NCBI RefSeq assembly: GCF_022448905.1
Contig: NZ_JAKVCW010000012.1
Coordinates: 62,001-126,000 of the forward strand
Direction of reading: 5' to 3'
Length of the DNA stretch: 64,000 nucleotides
Origin: Shimia sp.
GTDB lineage: Bacteria > Pseudomonadota > Alphaproteobacteria > Rhodobacterales > Rhodobacteraceae
Each line of letters starts with the position of its first letter. Position 1 is the stretch's first letter. The notes beneath the pieces are model-generated. The model had not been told where the DNA came from and ran no database searches. It saw only the letters and a program-made list of their open reading frames with translations. The translations under genes were made by a program, and so were the position numbers. Below, in pieces: positions 9,531 through 17,284 of this stretch.

Positions 9531-9965
9531 CTACTCTTCGAGCTTCAACCGCAACTCGCGCAAGATCGGGAGCGCTGCGCGCACCCGGTCATCCCCCAAA
9601 CGGCTGACCATGTCATTGATGATCGGCTCCATGCTGGCCAGAGCCGCATCGCGGGCCTGCCGGCCTGCCGGGCTGATTGCCACCATCTTACGACGTGCAT
9701 CGTCCCAATCCGGACGAATATGCACGTAACCTGCGGTCTCCAACTTGTGGAGCGTATTGGTCATCGCGCCACGGGTAAGATGGAACGTCTTGGCAAGTTG
9801 CGCCGGACTACGTTCCGCGTTGGAGCGATCCAGATGGTTGAGCACCGAAAAATGCGACAGCTCCATGCCCTTGGGAAGAACCTTGGACAAACGGGAGCGC
9901 GCAAGCTGATCCACCATCAGAATCTCGCCAAACAGCGTAATCGCCAATCCGCTTTTGTCGTTCAT
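9531..9965 (-). CDS. MarR-family transcriptional regulator
   Basis: The 144-residue winged-helix protein shows the MarR DNA-binding core: SPAQLAKTFHLTRGAMTNTL (recognition helix region) followed by the wing VHIRPDWDDARRKMVAISPAG, with long N- and C-terminal dimerisation helices. MarR dimers usually repress adjacent genes and are released by small aromatic or oxidised ligands. It directly abuts the nitrilase-family gene upstream, so it is probably cotranscribed with grxC and the nitrilase. The target and ligand are not visible from the sequence. Confidence 0.9.
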   Translation of the reverse strand: MNDKSGLAITLFGEILMVDQLARSRLSKVLPKGMELSHFSVLNHLDRSNAERSPAQLAKTFHLTRGAMTNTLHKLETAGYVHIRPDWDDARRKMVAISPAGRQARDAALASMEPIINDMVSRLGDDRVRAALPILRELRLKLEE

Positions 9966-10796
9966 TTAGGGCCCGCTGAAGTCTCGGTCATGTTGTAGGG
10001 ACGGCACCTGCCTGCGGGCCTTCTGAACCAATGTCAGATCAAGATCAACAAGCGTGACCCCGGGTTCTGTACCTGCATCGGCCAAAACCTCTCCCCAAGG
10101 CGCGACAATCATAGAATGCCCATGAGTGCGGCGCGATTGTCCTTTGGTGGCAGGGTGTTTCCCTGTTTGCGCAGGTGCAATCACAAAACAGCCGGTTTCA
10201 ATCGCACGGGCCCGCAACAAAGTCTCCCAATGTGCCGCACCGGTGATATGAGAAAAGGCGGCAGGCACCGTCAGGATCTCCGCACCTGCTTTTGCAAGCT
10301 TTCGATGCAGTTGGCCAAATCGCACATCATAGCAAATGGACAATCCAAGATTTCCAAAGGGCGTCTTCGCAACAACCGCCTGCTCACCAGGCCGGTAGCC
10401 ATCAGATTCGCGATAGGTCTCTTCCGGCGTCACATCCACATCAAACATGTGGATTTTGTCGTAGCGTGCAACGATGTCCCCGGCCGCAGAGATCACAAAC
10501 GACCGGTTAGCGAAACGCCCGTCCGTATCGTTGGTTTTTAAACCGAGACTGCCAACCAGCAACCAAAGGCCCAGCTCCGCACACAAGGCTTGAAGTCCTG
10601 TAAGCGTCGCGTCTTCCGCTTCCAGCTTGAGCACGTCTTCCTGATGGCTGCGGCTTGTCGACAGGCAATTCATCACCTCCGGCAAAAAGGCAAACTCTGC
10701 CCCTTGCTCCTTAGCCTCGCACAGCATGGCACTCGCCGTTGCCAGGTTTTCCTCAGGCAAGTCCGAAGACGTCATTTGAAGCAAGGCCGCGCGCAT
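9966..10796 (-). CDS. Nitrilase-superfamily amidohydrolase (Nit1/Nit2-like)
   Basis: The 276-residue carbon-nitrogen hydrolase has the Glu-Lys-Cys triad motifs: FLPEV (Glu), RYDKIHMFD (Lys) and LSICYDVRF (Cys). This branch (RAALLQMTS, HMFDVDVTPEETYRESD) matches Nit1/Nit2-type enzymes. Those act as omega-amidases or as deaminated-glutathione amidases that repair by-products of glutathione metabolism. The adjacent glutaredoxin gene makes the glutathione-repair role attractive, but that is inference. I prefer ATG at 10796; a TTG two codons upstream, just after the grxC stop, is an alternative. Neither has a clear Shine-Dalgarno, which would fit translational coupling to grxC. Confidence 0.9.
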   Translation of the reverse strand: MRAALLQMTSSDLPEENLATASAMLCEAKEQGAEFAFLPEVMNCLSTSRSHQEDVLKLEAEDATLTGLQALCAELGLWLLVGSLGLKTNDTDGRFANRSFVISAAGDIVARYDKIHMFDVDVTPEETYRESDGYRPGEQAVVAKTPFGNLGLSICYDVRFGQLHRKLAKAGAEILTVPAAFSHITGAAHWETLLRARAIETGCFVIAPAQTGKHPATKGQSRRTHGHSMIVAPWGEVLADAGTEPGVTLVDLDLTLVQKARRQVPSLQHDRDFSGP

Positions 10797-10802
10797 GGTC
10801 AA

Positions 10803-11060
10803 TTATGCCGCCAACAAAGGATCAAGCTTACCCGCGCGCTCCAACGCATAGAGATCATCACACCCGCCAACATGTGTGTCGCCAATGAAAATTTGCGGCA
10901 CAGTGCGGCCACCGTTCGCCCGTGTGATCATCTCCGGCTTGCGGTCAGGGTCTTGCAAAACATCGATCTCGACAAACGAGACGTTCTTTTGGGTCAAAAG
11001 CCGTTTGGCGGCGTGGCAAAACCCGCAAAGTGGGCTGGTGTAAATCTCAACCGGCTGCAT
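10803..11060 (-). CDS. grxC: Glutaredoxin 3
   Basis: The 85-residue thioredoxin-fold protein reduces disulphides and mixed disulphides with glutathione. The active site CGFC (Cys12, Cys15) replaces the more common CPYC. The glutathione-binding signatures RTVPQIFIGD (cis-proline) and GGCDDL are intact, and the length matches GrxC. It sits between comF and the nitrilase gene on the minus strand, with six bases to the next start, so an operon is likely. Confidence 0.95.
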   Translation of the reverse strand: MQPVEIYTSPLCGFCHAAKRLLTQKNVSFVEIDVLQDPDRKPEMITRANGGRTVPQIFIGDTHVGGCDDLYALERAGKLDPLLAA

Positions 11061-11100
11061 GGCGTGTCCTTATGATTTCCTGTTTTCCGTTGTCCGGCAT

Positions 11101-11829
11101 TTAGGCATCCTTTGCAACGCGCGCCAGTGTTGCCACACACACTTCTTTGGCATTTGCAGTGAGGCAGGCCTGTGTCGCGGCGCGCAATGTTGCACCACTG
11201 GTCAAAACATCATCAACAAGAAGAACCTTAGCATCCTTTATCATATGCGCCCTTCGCCGATTTGGCTCGATTGCCCCTCGCAGTTTTTCCGCCCTCTCAG
11301 CAGCGCCTAACCCCTCCAGCCCACCCAATCCTCTCGGACGCATCAAAAGATCGGCACAAAACGGAATACCTGAATGAGACGCCAAGTTCTTTGCCAACAA
11401 GGAGGCCTGGTTGTACCGCCGCTTCAGAAAACGCAGGCGGTGCAGCGGCACCGGAGCAATCACATCGACGCCTTTCAGGAGCGGGCGTACCGCTTGGTGG
11501 AGCCATTGCGCCGCCGGTAACGCTATGTCCGTGCGATCGCCATGTTTGAAAGCCAGGATCAAGTTGCGGCCGGCACCGCGATACAAGATCGCAGATCGTC
11601 CCCGCGCCCATGGCGGGGGATCCGACAGGCAAGCGTCGCAAACAACGCGACACTCCGTGGCCTCCGCAGTTACTGGGCGACCGCAACCATCACACACGGC
11701 GCCGCCAATGAACGTGGTTTCCGCCCAACACGCCGAACACAGCCCAAAATCACTTTCCACCATGTGGCCACAAGCCACACATCTTGGGGGAAACAATAGG
11801 TGTATCGCGGTTTGAAACTTCGCCTTCAC
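11101..11829 (-). CDS. comF: ComF-family phosphoribosyltransferase-like protein
   Basis: The protein (~242 residues) has an N-terminal zinc-finger region with paired cysteines (PPRCVACGH, GLCSACW, VCDGCGRP, VCDACL). A phosphoribosyltransferase fold with the PRPP-binding loop VLLVDDVLTSGAT follows. ComF proteins support DNA uptake in naturally transformable bacteria, and relatives (GntX) are widespread with unclear roles. The start is uncertain: I chose GTG at 11829, which gives VKAKFQTAIHLLFPPRCVAC and leaves 18 bases to the divergent methyltransferase start. Longer in-frame extensions would run into that gene. The promoter must overlap the start of the divergent gene. Confidence 0.85.
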   Translation of the reverse strand: MKAKFQTAIHLLFPPRCVACGHMVESDFGLCSACWAETTFIGGAVCDGCGRPVTAEATECRVVCDACLSDPPPWARGRSAILYRGAGRNLILAFKHGDRTDIALPAAQWLHQAVRPLLKGVDVIAPVPLHRLRFLKRRYNQASLLAKNLASHSGIPFCADLLMRPRGLGGLEGLGAAERAEKLRGAIEPNRRRAHMIKDAKVLLVDDVLTSGATLRAATQACLTANAKEVCVATLARVAKDA

Positions 11830-11847
11830 CTGCCTATTGTCCGCAGC

Positions 11848-12666
11848 ATGCAAAATACCCCTCGCCTCACTGACAAAAACGCTCTGCGCCGCAATCGCGC
11901 CCGCGCAGACCTGAACATCGGCATGTTTCTGCACGATTCAGCCATTACCGAAGTTCAGGATCGCCTCAGCATGGTTAACAGAGGGTTTACGTCGCCAGCC
12001 ATCGTGACCGGATTTCCAAACACCTGGCAGAGATGTTTGCCAGATGCGAAGATTGTGGCCGACAATGATGTTCTGGATCTGCAAATCCAGCACCATGATC
12101 TGGTGATCCATGGCCTGGGGCTACATTGGGCCGATGATCCGGTTGGGCAAATCATTCAATGTCGGCGCGCGCTCAAAGATGACGGCTTTTTTCTCGCCGT
12201 GACATTTGGCGGGAAAACCCTGCATGAATTGCGCGCCGCATTGGCACAGGCTGAGGTGGAAATCACCGGTGGCCTGTCTCCGCGGATTGCTCCAATGGGA
12301 GAAATTCGCGACCTTGGCGCGCTGTTGCAGCGGGCGAGGCTGGCCTTGCCGGTTGCAGACACCGTTCCCTTAACAGTGACCTACGAAACCCCTTGGGCGC
12401 TTATGAAAGATTTGCGCGCAATGGGAGAAGGCAATGCTCTTGCCGATCGCCTGAGGCGCCCGACACGCCGCGCCGTTTTGATCCGGGCCTGTGAAATCTA
12501 CGTAGAGACATTTATGGACTCCGGACGCATCCCGGCGACCTTCGAATTGATATTCCTCACTGGTTGGGCACCGGATGCCAGCCAGCCACAACCGCTGCGC
12601 CCCGGCTCAGCCACAACTCGTCTCGCGGACGCGCTCAGCACGTCTGAAATCAAATTGCCAAAGTGA
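11848..12666 (+). CDS. SAM-dependent methyltransferase-fold protein, NDUFAF5-like
   Basis: The 272-residue protein resembles the BioC/NDUFAF5 branch of class I methyltransferases. Recognisable stretches are LTDKNALRRNRARA, FLHDSAITEVQDRL, LHWADDPVGQIIQCRRALKD and GGLSPRIAPMGEIRDLGALL. In mitochondria NDUFAF5 hydroxylates an arginine of complex I subunit NDUFS7; alphaproteobacterial homologues may assist complex I similarly, which is inference. The glycine-rich motif I is poorly preserved, as in NDUFAF5. ATG at 11848 is used because upstream codons overlap comF. Its stop lies 23 bases before the preferred hemH start, and a GTG start of hemH would overlap it. Confidence 0.8.
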   Translation: MQNTPRLTDKNALRRNRARADLNIGMFLHDSAITEVQDRLSMVNRGFTSPAIVTGFPNTWQRCLPDAKIVADNDVLDLQIQHHDLVIHGLGLHWADDPVGQIIQCRRALKDDGFFLAVTFGGKTLHELRAALAQAEVEITGGLSPRIAPMGEIRDLGALLQRARLALPVADTVPLTVTYETPWALMKDLRAMGEGNALADRLRRPTRRAVLIRACEIYVETFMDSGRIPATFELIFLTGWAPDASQPQPLRPGSATTRLADALSTSEIKLPK

Positions 12667-12689
12667 CTCACTTACACGGACCTCAGCAC

Positions 12690-13742
12690 ATGACCCAAGC
12701 TACATGCCCGGCCCACGCCCCCAAAGACCACCCGAAAGTGGCCCGTGGCAAAACCGGCATTCTCCTGGCCAACCTCGGCACGCCAGATGACCATACCTAT
12801 TGGCCCATGCGTCGGTATCTGAACGAATTTCTATCTGACAAACGTGTGATCGATTATCCGTCCTGGAAATGGCAGCCTTTGTTGCAATTGATCATCCTGA
12901 CAAAACGTCCGTTTTCAAGTGGGGAAGCGTATGAATCCATTTGGGACAAAGAGCGCGGTGAAAGCCCGTTGATGGTGATCACCAAGGATCAAACCGCCAA
13001 GATCAAAGAGACATTGGAAACCCAATACGGCGATCAGATCATGGTGGATTTCTGTATGCGGTACGGAAACCCATCGACGATCTCGAAGGTCCGGAACATG
13101 GTCGCCGCAGGTTGTGAGCGCATCCTGTTTTTTCCGCTGTACCCACAATATGCAGGCGCCACCACCGCGACTGCCAACGACCAGTTCTTCCGTGCTCTGA
13201 TGAAAGAAAAGTGGCAACCGGCTGCGCGCACCGTACCTGCGTATTTTGAACATCCGGCCTACATCGACGCCTTGGCAAAATCTGTGGAGGATGCCTATGC
13301 CAAAGCAGAAAAGCGCCCCGACCTATTGGTTGTATCCTATCACGGCATGCCCAAGCGCTACCTGATGGAGGGCGACCCGTATCATTGCCAATGCCAGAAA
13401 ACCACGCGCCTGCTGAAAGAGCGGCTGGGTTGGCAAGACACTGATCTGTGCACAACTTTCCAATCGCAATTTGGCCCGGAAGACTGGCTGCGCCCCTACA
13501 CAGTAGAAGAAGTAGCCCGCCTCGCGAAAGAAGACGGCAAAACCAACATTGCAGTCATTGCGCCAGCTTTTTCTGCCGATTGCATCGAAACACTGGAAGA
13601 GATCAATGAAGAGATCAAGGAGAGCTTTGAGGAAGCCGGAGGCGAGGACTTTCTCTACATTCCTTGCCTGAACGGCGATGAATCTCACATCTCAGCTCTG
13701 TGTCAAATCATCGATGAAAACCTGGGAGGTTGGGTGAAATAG
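12690..13742 (+). CDS. hemH: Ferrochelatase
   Basis: The 350-residue enzyme inserts Fe2+ into protoporphyrin IX, the last step of heme synthesis, at the membrane surface. The catalytic His218 lies in VVSYHGMPKRY, and the acidic partner is in FSADCIETLEEI (Glu300/Glu303). NLGTPD and PLYPQYAGATTA are standard ferrochelatase motifs. Cysteines at YHCQCQKT resemble those found in several alphaproteobacterial enzymes. The start is ambiguous: ATG at 12690 is preferred, but GTG at 12663, overlapping the preceding stop, would add nine residues. It ends at a strong terminator. Confidence 0.97.
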   Translation: MTQATCPAHAPKDHPKVARGKTGILLANLGTPDDHTYWPMRRYLNEFLSDKRVIDYPSWKWQPLLQLIILTKRPFSSGEAYESIWDKERGESPLMVITKDQTAKIKETLETQYGDQIMVDFCMRYGNPSTISKVRNMVAAGCERILFFPLYPQYAGATTATANDQFFRALMKEKWQPAARTVPAYFEHPAYIDALAKSVEDAYAKAEKRPDLLVVSYHGMPKRYLMEGDPYHCQCQKTTRLLKERLGWQDTDLCTTFQSQFGPEDWLRPYTVEEVARLAKEDGKTNIAVIAPAFSADCIETLEEINEEIKESFEEAGGEDFLYIPCLNGDESHISALCQIIDENLGGWVK

Positions 13743-13793
13743 CCCAACCAGACACGTCGGGTGCGCCCATCGGTACACCCAGGTCCCGAACGC

Positions 13794-13824
13794 AAAAAAG
13801 GCGGAGCCAAGCTCCGCCTTTTCT
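13794..13824. terminator. Bidirectional intrinsic terminator after hemH
   Basis: AAAAGGCGGAGC (13796-13807) pairs with GCTCCGCCTTTT (13811-13822) around a CAA loop. A-rich and T-rich flanks allow it to serve both hemH (plus) and the 60-residue gene (minus). Confidence 0.9.
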
Positions 13825-13848
13825 ATTTTCAGATCGCTTTAGTGCGAC

Positions 13849-14031
13849 TTAGGATGCAGCTGCAGCCGCGGCCACGATGACCAGCAGCAGAAGCGGAACC
13901 CAAACGTCATTGCCGGAGCTACCAGCAGCTTCTTCGATCACAACAGGTTCAACAACCGGATCGGCCATGGAGCCCGCGAATGCGGTGGAAGCAGCAGCAG
14001 TCAGAGCAGCAGCGAGAACGAGTTTCTTCAT
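13849..14031 (-). CDS. 60-residue exported small membrane protein
   Basis: GGAGGATACT precedes ATG at 14031. The product begins with a clear Sec signal peptide (MKKLVLAAALTAAASTAFAG). A short acidic linker (SMADPVVEPVVIEEAAGSSG) and one hydrophobic segment (VWVPLLLLVIVAAAAAAS) reaching the C terminus follow. It is therefore a tiny envelope protein with a single C-terminal membrane anchor. I recall similar proteins in Rhodobacteraceae, often near hemH, but no function is established. A terminator lies beyond its stop, so it is probably monocistronic. Confidence 0.75.
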   Translation of the reverse strand: MKKLVLAAALTAAASTAFAGSMADPVVEPVVIEEAAGSSGNDVWVPLLLLVIVAAAAAAS

Positions 14032-14178
14032 AGTATCCTCCAGAATTCGCTTGCCACCAATACAATGAGGGCGATGACAAGCACCCAAGACTTACCTCGT
14101 AGGAAATGTCTAAACAGCAAAATGTTGGCTTTGCAAACCCAAGATTGCCGAAACGCCCCTACCAAGGTCTAAATGTCG

Positions 14179-14775
14179 TCAAATTAGCAACACTTGCGTG
14201 CCGACTTTTGTCAACGAAAACAATTCGGAGATGTGTTCGTTGTACAGCCCAATGCACCCGTTGGACGAGCGGCGGCCAATTTTGCGCGTGTCATGGGTTC
14301 CGTGGATCCGGTAATAGGTCCAACTCAGATAAAGAGCGTGTGTTCCCAAGGGATTATCAGGTCCGGGACCCACGTAGTCCGGCCATTCAGGATTGCGCTT
14401 CTTCATCGATGGTGTCGGACGCCAACTTGGACCGTCCACTTTACGCACCACCTTGGTGCGCCCGCGACGTGTGAGATCTTCGGTCAGAGGCACAGATGTA
14501 GGGTACAGTTTGTATACGGACTCGTCTTCAGACCAATAATGCAAGGCGCGCGATGTGACGTCGACCAGCACAGCGCCGTTTTTGAGGTTGTCAAAATAGG
14601 GAGCCCAATCCAGCGAGCGGAAGCTCGAGATGTTGCGCACGACAATCTCGTCCAGATCCCGCTCCACCTCTGTGGTTCCGGTCTCGGTTTGTGCAATTGC
14701 CGGCGCGCTCAGAAAAGCTGCACCGCTCGCCAAAAAGGCACGACGACCAAGTTTATTAGACCGATCTACAGCCAT
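14179..14775 (-). CDS. L,D-transpeptidase (YkuD), Tat-exported
   Basis: The 198-residue protein has a twin-arginine signal (NKLGRRAFLASGAAFLSAPA). Its C-terminal YkuD domain has HGTHDTRKIGRRSSNGCIGL, which holds the catalytic His and Cys. The domain also contains DVTSRALHYWSEDESVYKLYP and LGTHALYLSW. Such enzymes form 3-3 peptidoglycan cross-links or attach proteins to peptidoglycan in the periplasm. ATG at 14775 follows GGAGGAACAA, an excellent ribosome-binding site. A second YkuD protein is encoded at 15449-15946. Confidence 0.93.
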   Translation of the reverse strand: MAVDRSNKLGRRAFLASGAAFLSAPAIAQTETGTTEVERDLDEIVVRNISSFRSLDWAPYFDNLKNGAVLVDVTSRALHYWSEDESVYKLYPTSVPLTEDLTRRGRTKVVRKVDGPSWRPTPSMKKRNPEWPDYVGPGPDNPLGTHALYLSWTYYRIHGTHDTRKIGRRSSNGCIGLYNEHISELFSLTKVGTQVLLI

Positions 14776-14942
14776 TTGTTCCTCCAGAACCCACATATAA
14801 AAGACCGGGCGATCATATGGCCGGAAAGCCGCAGTCGCAAATCAATCAAACGTTAAAAGAGCAATGTCACGCCGATGTGGGTTTTCATGGCAACTTTGGA
14901 CGGTTAGGACTCTGCCATTCAATTTTTTGGGACGGGAATACA

Positions 14943-15458
14943 ATGCGTGCAATTGCTCTTTTGCTGGTAGCAGCTCTTGGTTTGGTAGGCTGTGGTGCAG
15001 GCGGTTCCAGCACCAAGCAATACAAGATCTCCGGCAGCAGCACATCCAAAGTGCAATATCAGGTATTGGACTCTATCAACGCCCTACGCGCCGCCTCTGG
15101 TGCTCCGGCCGTCGAATTGAATGCCCAGCTTAACGCCGCAGCCGCAACCCACTCCCGCGATATGTCTCTGCAGAATCGCCCCTGGCACTTTGGCTCTGAC
15201 GGATCTTCACCTCTGGATCGCGTTGCCCGCGTTGGCTATTCCGGCACGCTTGCCGGTGAAACCATCAGCGAAACCTACGAATCAGAGGTCGAAACTCTTG
15301 CGGCTTGGATGCAGCAGGATGACACCCGCGCCGTGATCCTGGACCCGCAAGCGCAGGACATGGGCTTTGCCTGGTTCCAAGAAGACAGCGGCAAAATCTG
15401 GTGGACCCTGGTGATGGGCAAGCGCACAGCGGTGCAGCTTGCCGATTTTCAGGGGTAA
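14943..15458 (+). CDS. CAP/SCP-domain lipoprotein
   Basis: The 171-residue protein begins with a lipoprotein signal peptide ending LGLVGC, so the mature N-terminal Cys should be lipidated. The CAP domain follows: SINALRAASGAPAVELNAQL, ATHSRDMSLQNRPWHFG and GETIS. Bacterial CAP (YkwD-like) proteins are secreted and of uncertain activity, with peptidoglycan- or lipid-related roles proposed. ATG at 14943 gives the signal peptide directly. Its 3' end overlaps the convergent L,D-transpeptidase gene by 10 bases. Position between two L,D-transpeptidases suggests a cell-wall role, by inference only. Confidence 0.9.
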   Translation: MRAIALLLVAALGLVGCGAGGSSTKQYKISGSSTSKVQYQVLDSINALRAASGAPAVELNAQLNAAAATHSRDMSLQNRPWHFGSDGSSPLDRVARVGYSGTLAGETISETYESEVETLAAWMQQDDTRAVILDPQAQDMGFAWFQEDSGKIWWTLVMGKRTAVQLADFQG

Positions 15459-15946
15459 ATCGAGATCACGGTGCCGTTGTTCACCATCGCGTAAATCTCG
15501 CGCATTTCCCGATCCGTGACCGCGATGCAGCCCGCCGTCCAATCATCCTTGCCGTCCCGATACTTCTTGGGACGTCCGTGGATGAAGATGTCTCCGCCGG
15601 GTGATTTGCCCAATGCAGCCGCATTCGCGCGATCTGCTGCGTTGGGATAGGATACGCCAATCGACAGGTAGAACTGGCTGTTAGGATTGCGGCGGTCGAT
15701 GTAGTAATCGCCCTCTGGCGTCTTGCCGTCACCTTCCACTTGCTTATGTCCAACCGGCTGGAAACCCAGGTGCATATCGTAGGATTTCAACACCTTATCG
15801 TGGTGCATGAGATACAGTTTACGCTGCTCCTTGAACACCGCAACGCGGGTCACTTCCGGCCCGTTGTATCGCATAAATTTGCTGGAACAGCTTGCCAAGC
15901 CAAACGTCAACACCGCAATCAACAGCGCGGAAACCAAACGCATCAT
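15449..15946 (-). CDS. L,D-transpeptidase-family lipoprotein (YkuD)
   Basis: The 165-residue protein has a lipoprotein signal (LTFGLASC) followed by a YkuD domain of the short ErfK/YafK type. DGKTPEGDYYIDRRNPNSQF and IFIHGRPK are followed by the catalytic DDWTAGCIAVTDREM. YafK-type proteins are L,D-hydrolases acting on lipoprotein-peptidoglycan links, so activity could be hydrolysis rather than cross-linking. It is convergent with, and overlaps by 10 bases, the CAP lipoprotein gene. Confidence 0.92.
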   Translation of the reverse strand: MMRLVSALLIAVLTFGLASCSSKFMRYNGPEVTRVAVFKEQRKLYLMHHDKVLKSYDMHLGFQPVGHKQVEGDGKTPEGDYYIDRRNPNSQFYLSIGVSYPNAADRANAAALGKSPGGDIFIHGRPKKYRDGKDDWTAGCIAVTDREMREIYAMVNNGTVISIYP

Positions 15947-16031
15947 GTAGGTCCTTTATGTACCCTGCCTCATTTTGAGGTCGTCTATCAGATTTTGGCC
16001 GTTTTGGCCTCTCACGGCTGCGTGATAGCAG

Positions 16032-17246
16032 CTATTTCCGAACAAATCTTGAAGCCAATTCCACATGGGAAGACCAGCGGAATTGATCAACGGTTTGCAC
16101 CCAATCAAGGTGATAGCCAGCCTTAGTCAGAACAGCCGCATCCCGCGCAAAAGTCACAGGATTGCACGACACATAGGCGATTTCTGCAAGGTCGGATTTT
16201 GCCAGTTCCGCAACCTGAGCCTCTGCTCCGGCACGCGGCGGGTCAATCACGGCAAAATCATAGTTTAAGTCTTCCGTCACAATCGGATTGCGGAACAGAT
16301 CCCGTGCCTCAGAGGTCACCTGCTTGAGACCTTGAGATTTGCGCCATCCGACGTCCAAAGCCTGGATCATGGCCTTCTCACCCTCGACACCGTGCATTTG
16401 GTATTGAGCCGCCAAGGGCAAAGTGAACGTGCCTGAGCCTGCAAAGAGGTCAATGCCACGATCGCCTTGCGTGATTGCGCTTTCCACCGCGCTCAGTAGC
16501 GCCGATTCACCTTCTTTTGTGGCCTGCAAGAACGCACCGGGGGGGGGCACAACGGAGGCAGCGCCAAAGCTTTGGGCAGGGGCAACGCGGGTGGCAATCA
16601 CCTCACCATCCCACGTCAGACGCGCCAGTTTGAACCGCTCCACTTCCTGCGCCATCCGCGCAAGCAGTGGGCCGTCCAACTCTTTGCCGCCGACAATGGA
16701 CAGGTCCAGACCTGCATCAGACAGGTTCACAGTGACGCTCAACTCGCCTTTGCGCGATCCGCCAATCTGGGCCAGATGCGCAATCACATCACGGGCAGGC
16801 AAAAGGTCCGGATGTAGAAGTTGGCAGTCTGGAACCTCGACGATGACGTCGGACGCGCGGGCATGAAACCCAACCAAGGCCGCCTTCTTGGTGCGACGTG
16901 CTGAGAACACGGCGCGGCGGCGGGACTTGGCCGGAGAGGTCGCAATTGGGCGCAAGACTGTTTCCAGACCTTGCGCCGCAAGCGCCTGGCGCACCACGTC
17001 CACCTTCCAATCCGCGAGGAACGCGTCGGAGGCATGTTGCAACTGGCACCCGCCACAAGACTTGAAGTGGCGGCAAGGCGCTTTCACACGATGCTCGGAC
17101 GGAGTCACCACCCGCATGTTGGTCAGGCCGTCGCCGTCAATGTCCCCCTCCACGGTCTCGCCGGGTAGGGTCAAAGGGGCATAGATTGGGCCATTGGCGA
17201 TCCCGTCGCCGTGCAGCCCCAAACGCTGGATCTCAATCTGGCTCAT
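16032..17246 (-). CDS. RNA 5-methyluridine methyltransferase (RlmD/TrmA family)
   Basis: The 404-residue protein starts MSQIEIQRLGLHGDGIAN, the reduced TRAM-like start of this family. It carries an iron-sulphur cysteine cluster (APCRHFKSCGGCQLQH plus PDCQLLH). The methyltransferase core has DLFAGSGTFTLPLA, DPPRAGAEAQV and the catalytic cysteine in YVSCNPVTFARD. These enzymes methylate C5 of a uridine in 23S rRNA or tRNA; the exact target cannot be read here. The start codon lies within a perfect 12-bp inverted repeat (17244-17274), a possible translational control. The ABC-exporter gene ends 38 bases upstream on the same strand. Confidence 0.93.
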   Translation of the reverse strand: MSQIEIQRLGLHGDGIANGPIYAPLTLPGETVEGDIDGDGLTNMRVVTPSEHRVKAPCRHFKSCGGCQLQHASDAFLADWKVDVVRQALAAQGLETVLRPIATSPAKSRRRAVFSARRTKKAALVGFHARASDVIVEVPDCQLLHPDLLPARDVIAHLAQIGGSRKGELSVTVNLSDAGLDLSIVGGKELDGPLLARMAQEVERFKLARLTWDGEVIATRVAPAQSFGAASVVPPPGAFLQATKEGESALLSAVESAITQGDRGIDLFAGSGTFTLPLAAQYQMHGVEGEKAMIQALDVGWRKSQGLKQVTSEARDLFRNPIVTEDLNYDFAVIDPPRAGAEAQVAELAKSDLAEIAYVSCNPVTFARDAAVLTKAGYHLDWVQTVDQFRWSSHVELASRFVRK

Positions 17247-17274
17247 GCCCGTCCCTTAGTGGGGGACGGGCATG
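17244..17274 (-). promoter_or_regulatory. 12-bp inverted repeat masking a start codon
   Basis: CATGCCCGTCCC (17244-17255) and GGGACGGGCATG (17263-17274) are perfectly complementary around a 7-base loop. On the minus strand the last three bases of the hairpin are the ATG of the RNA methyltransferase, and the only Shine-Dalgarno-like GGGA is also inside the stem. No T-run follows, so it is not a terminator. Confidence 0.7.
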
Positions 17275-17284
17275 AGGTCAAATT

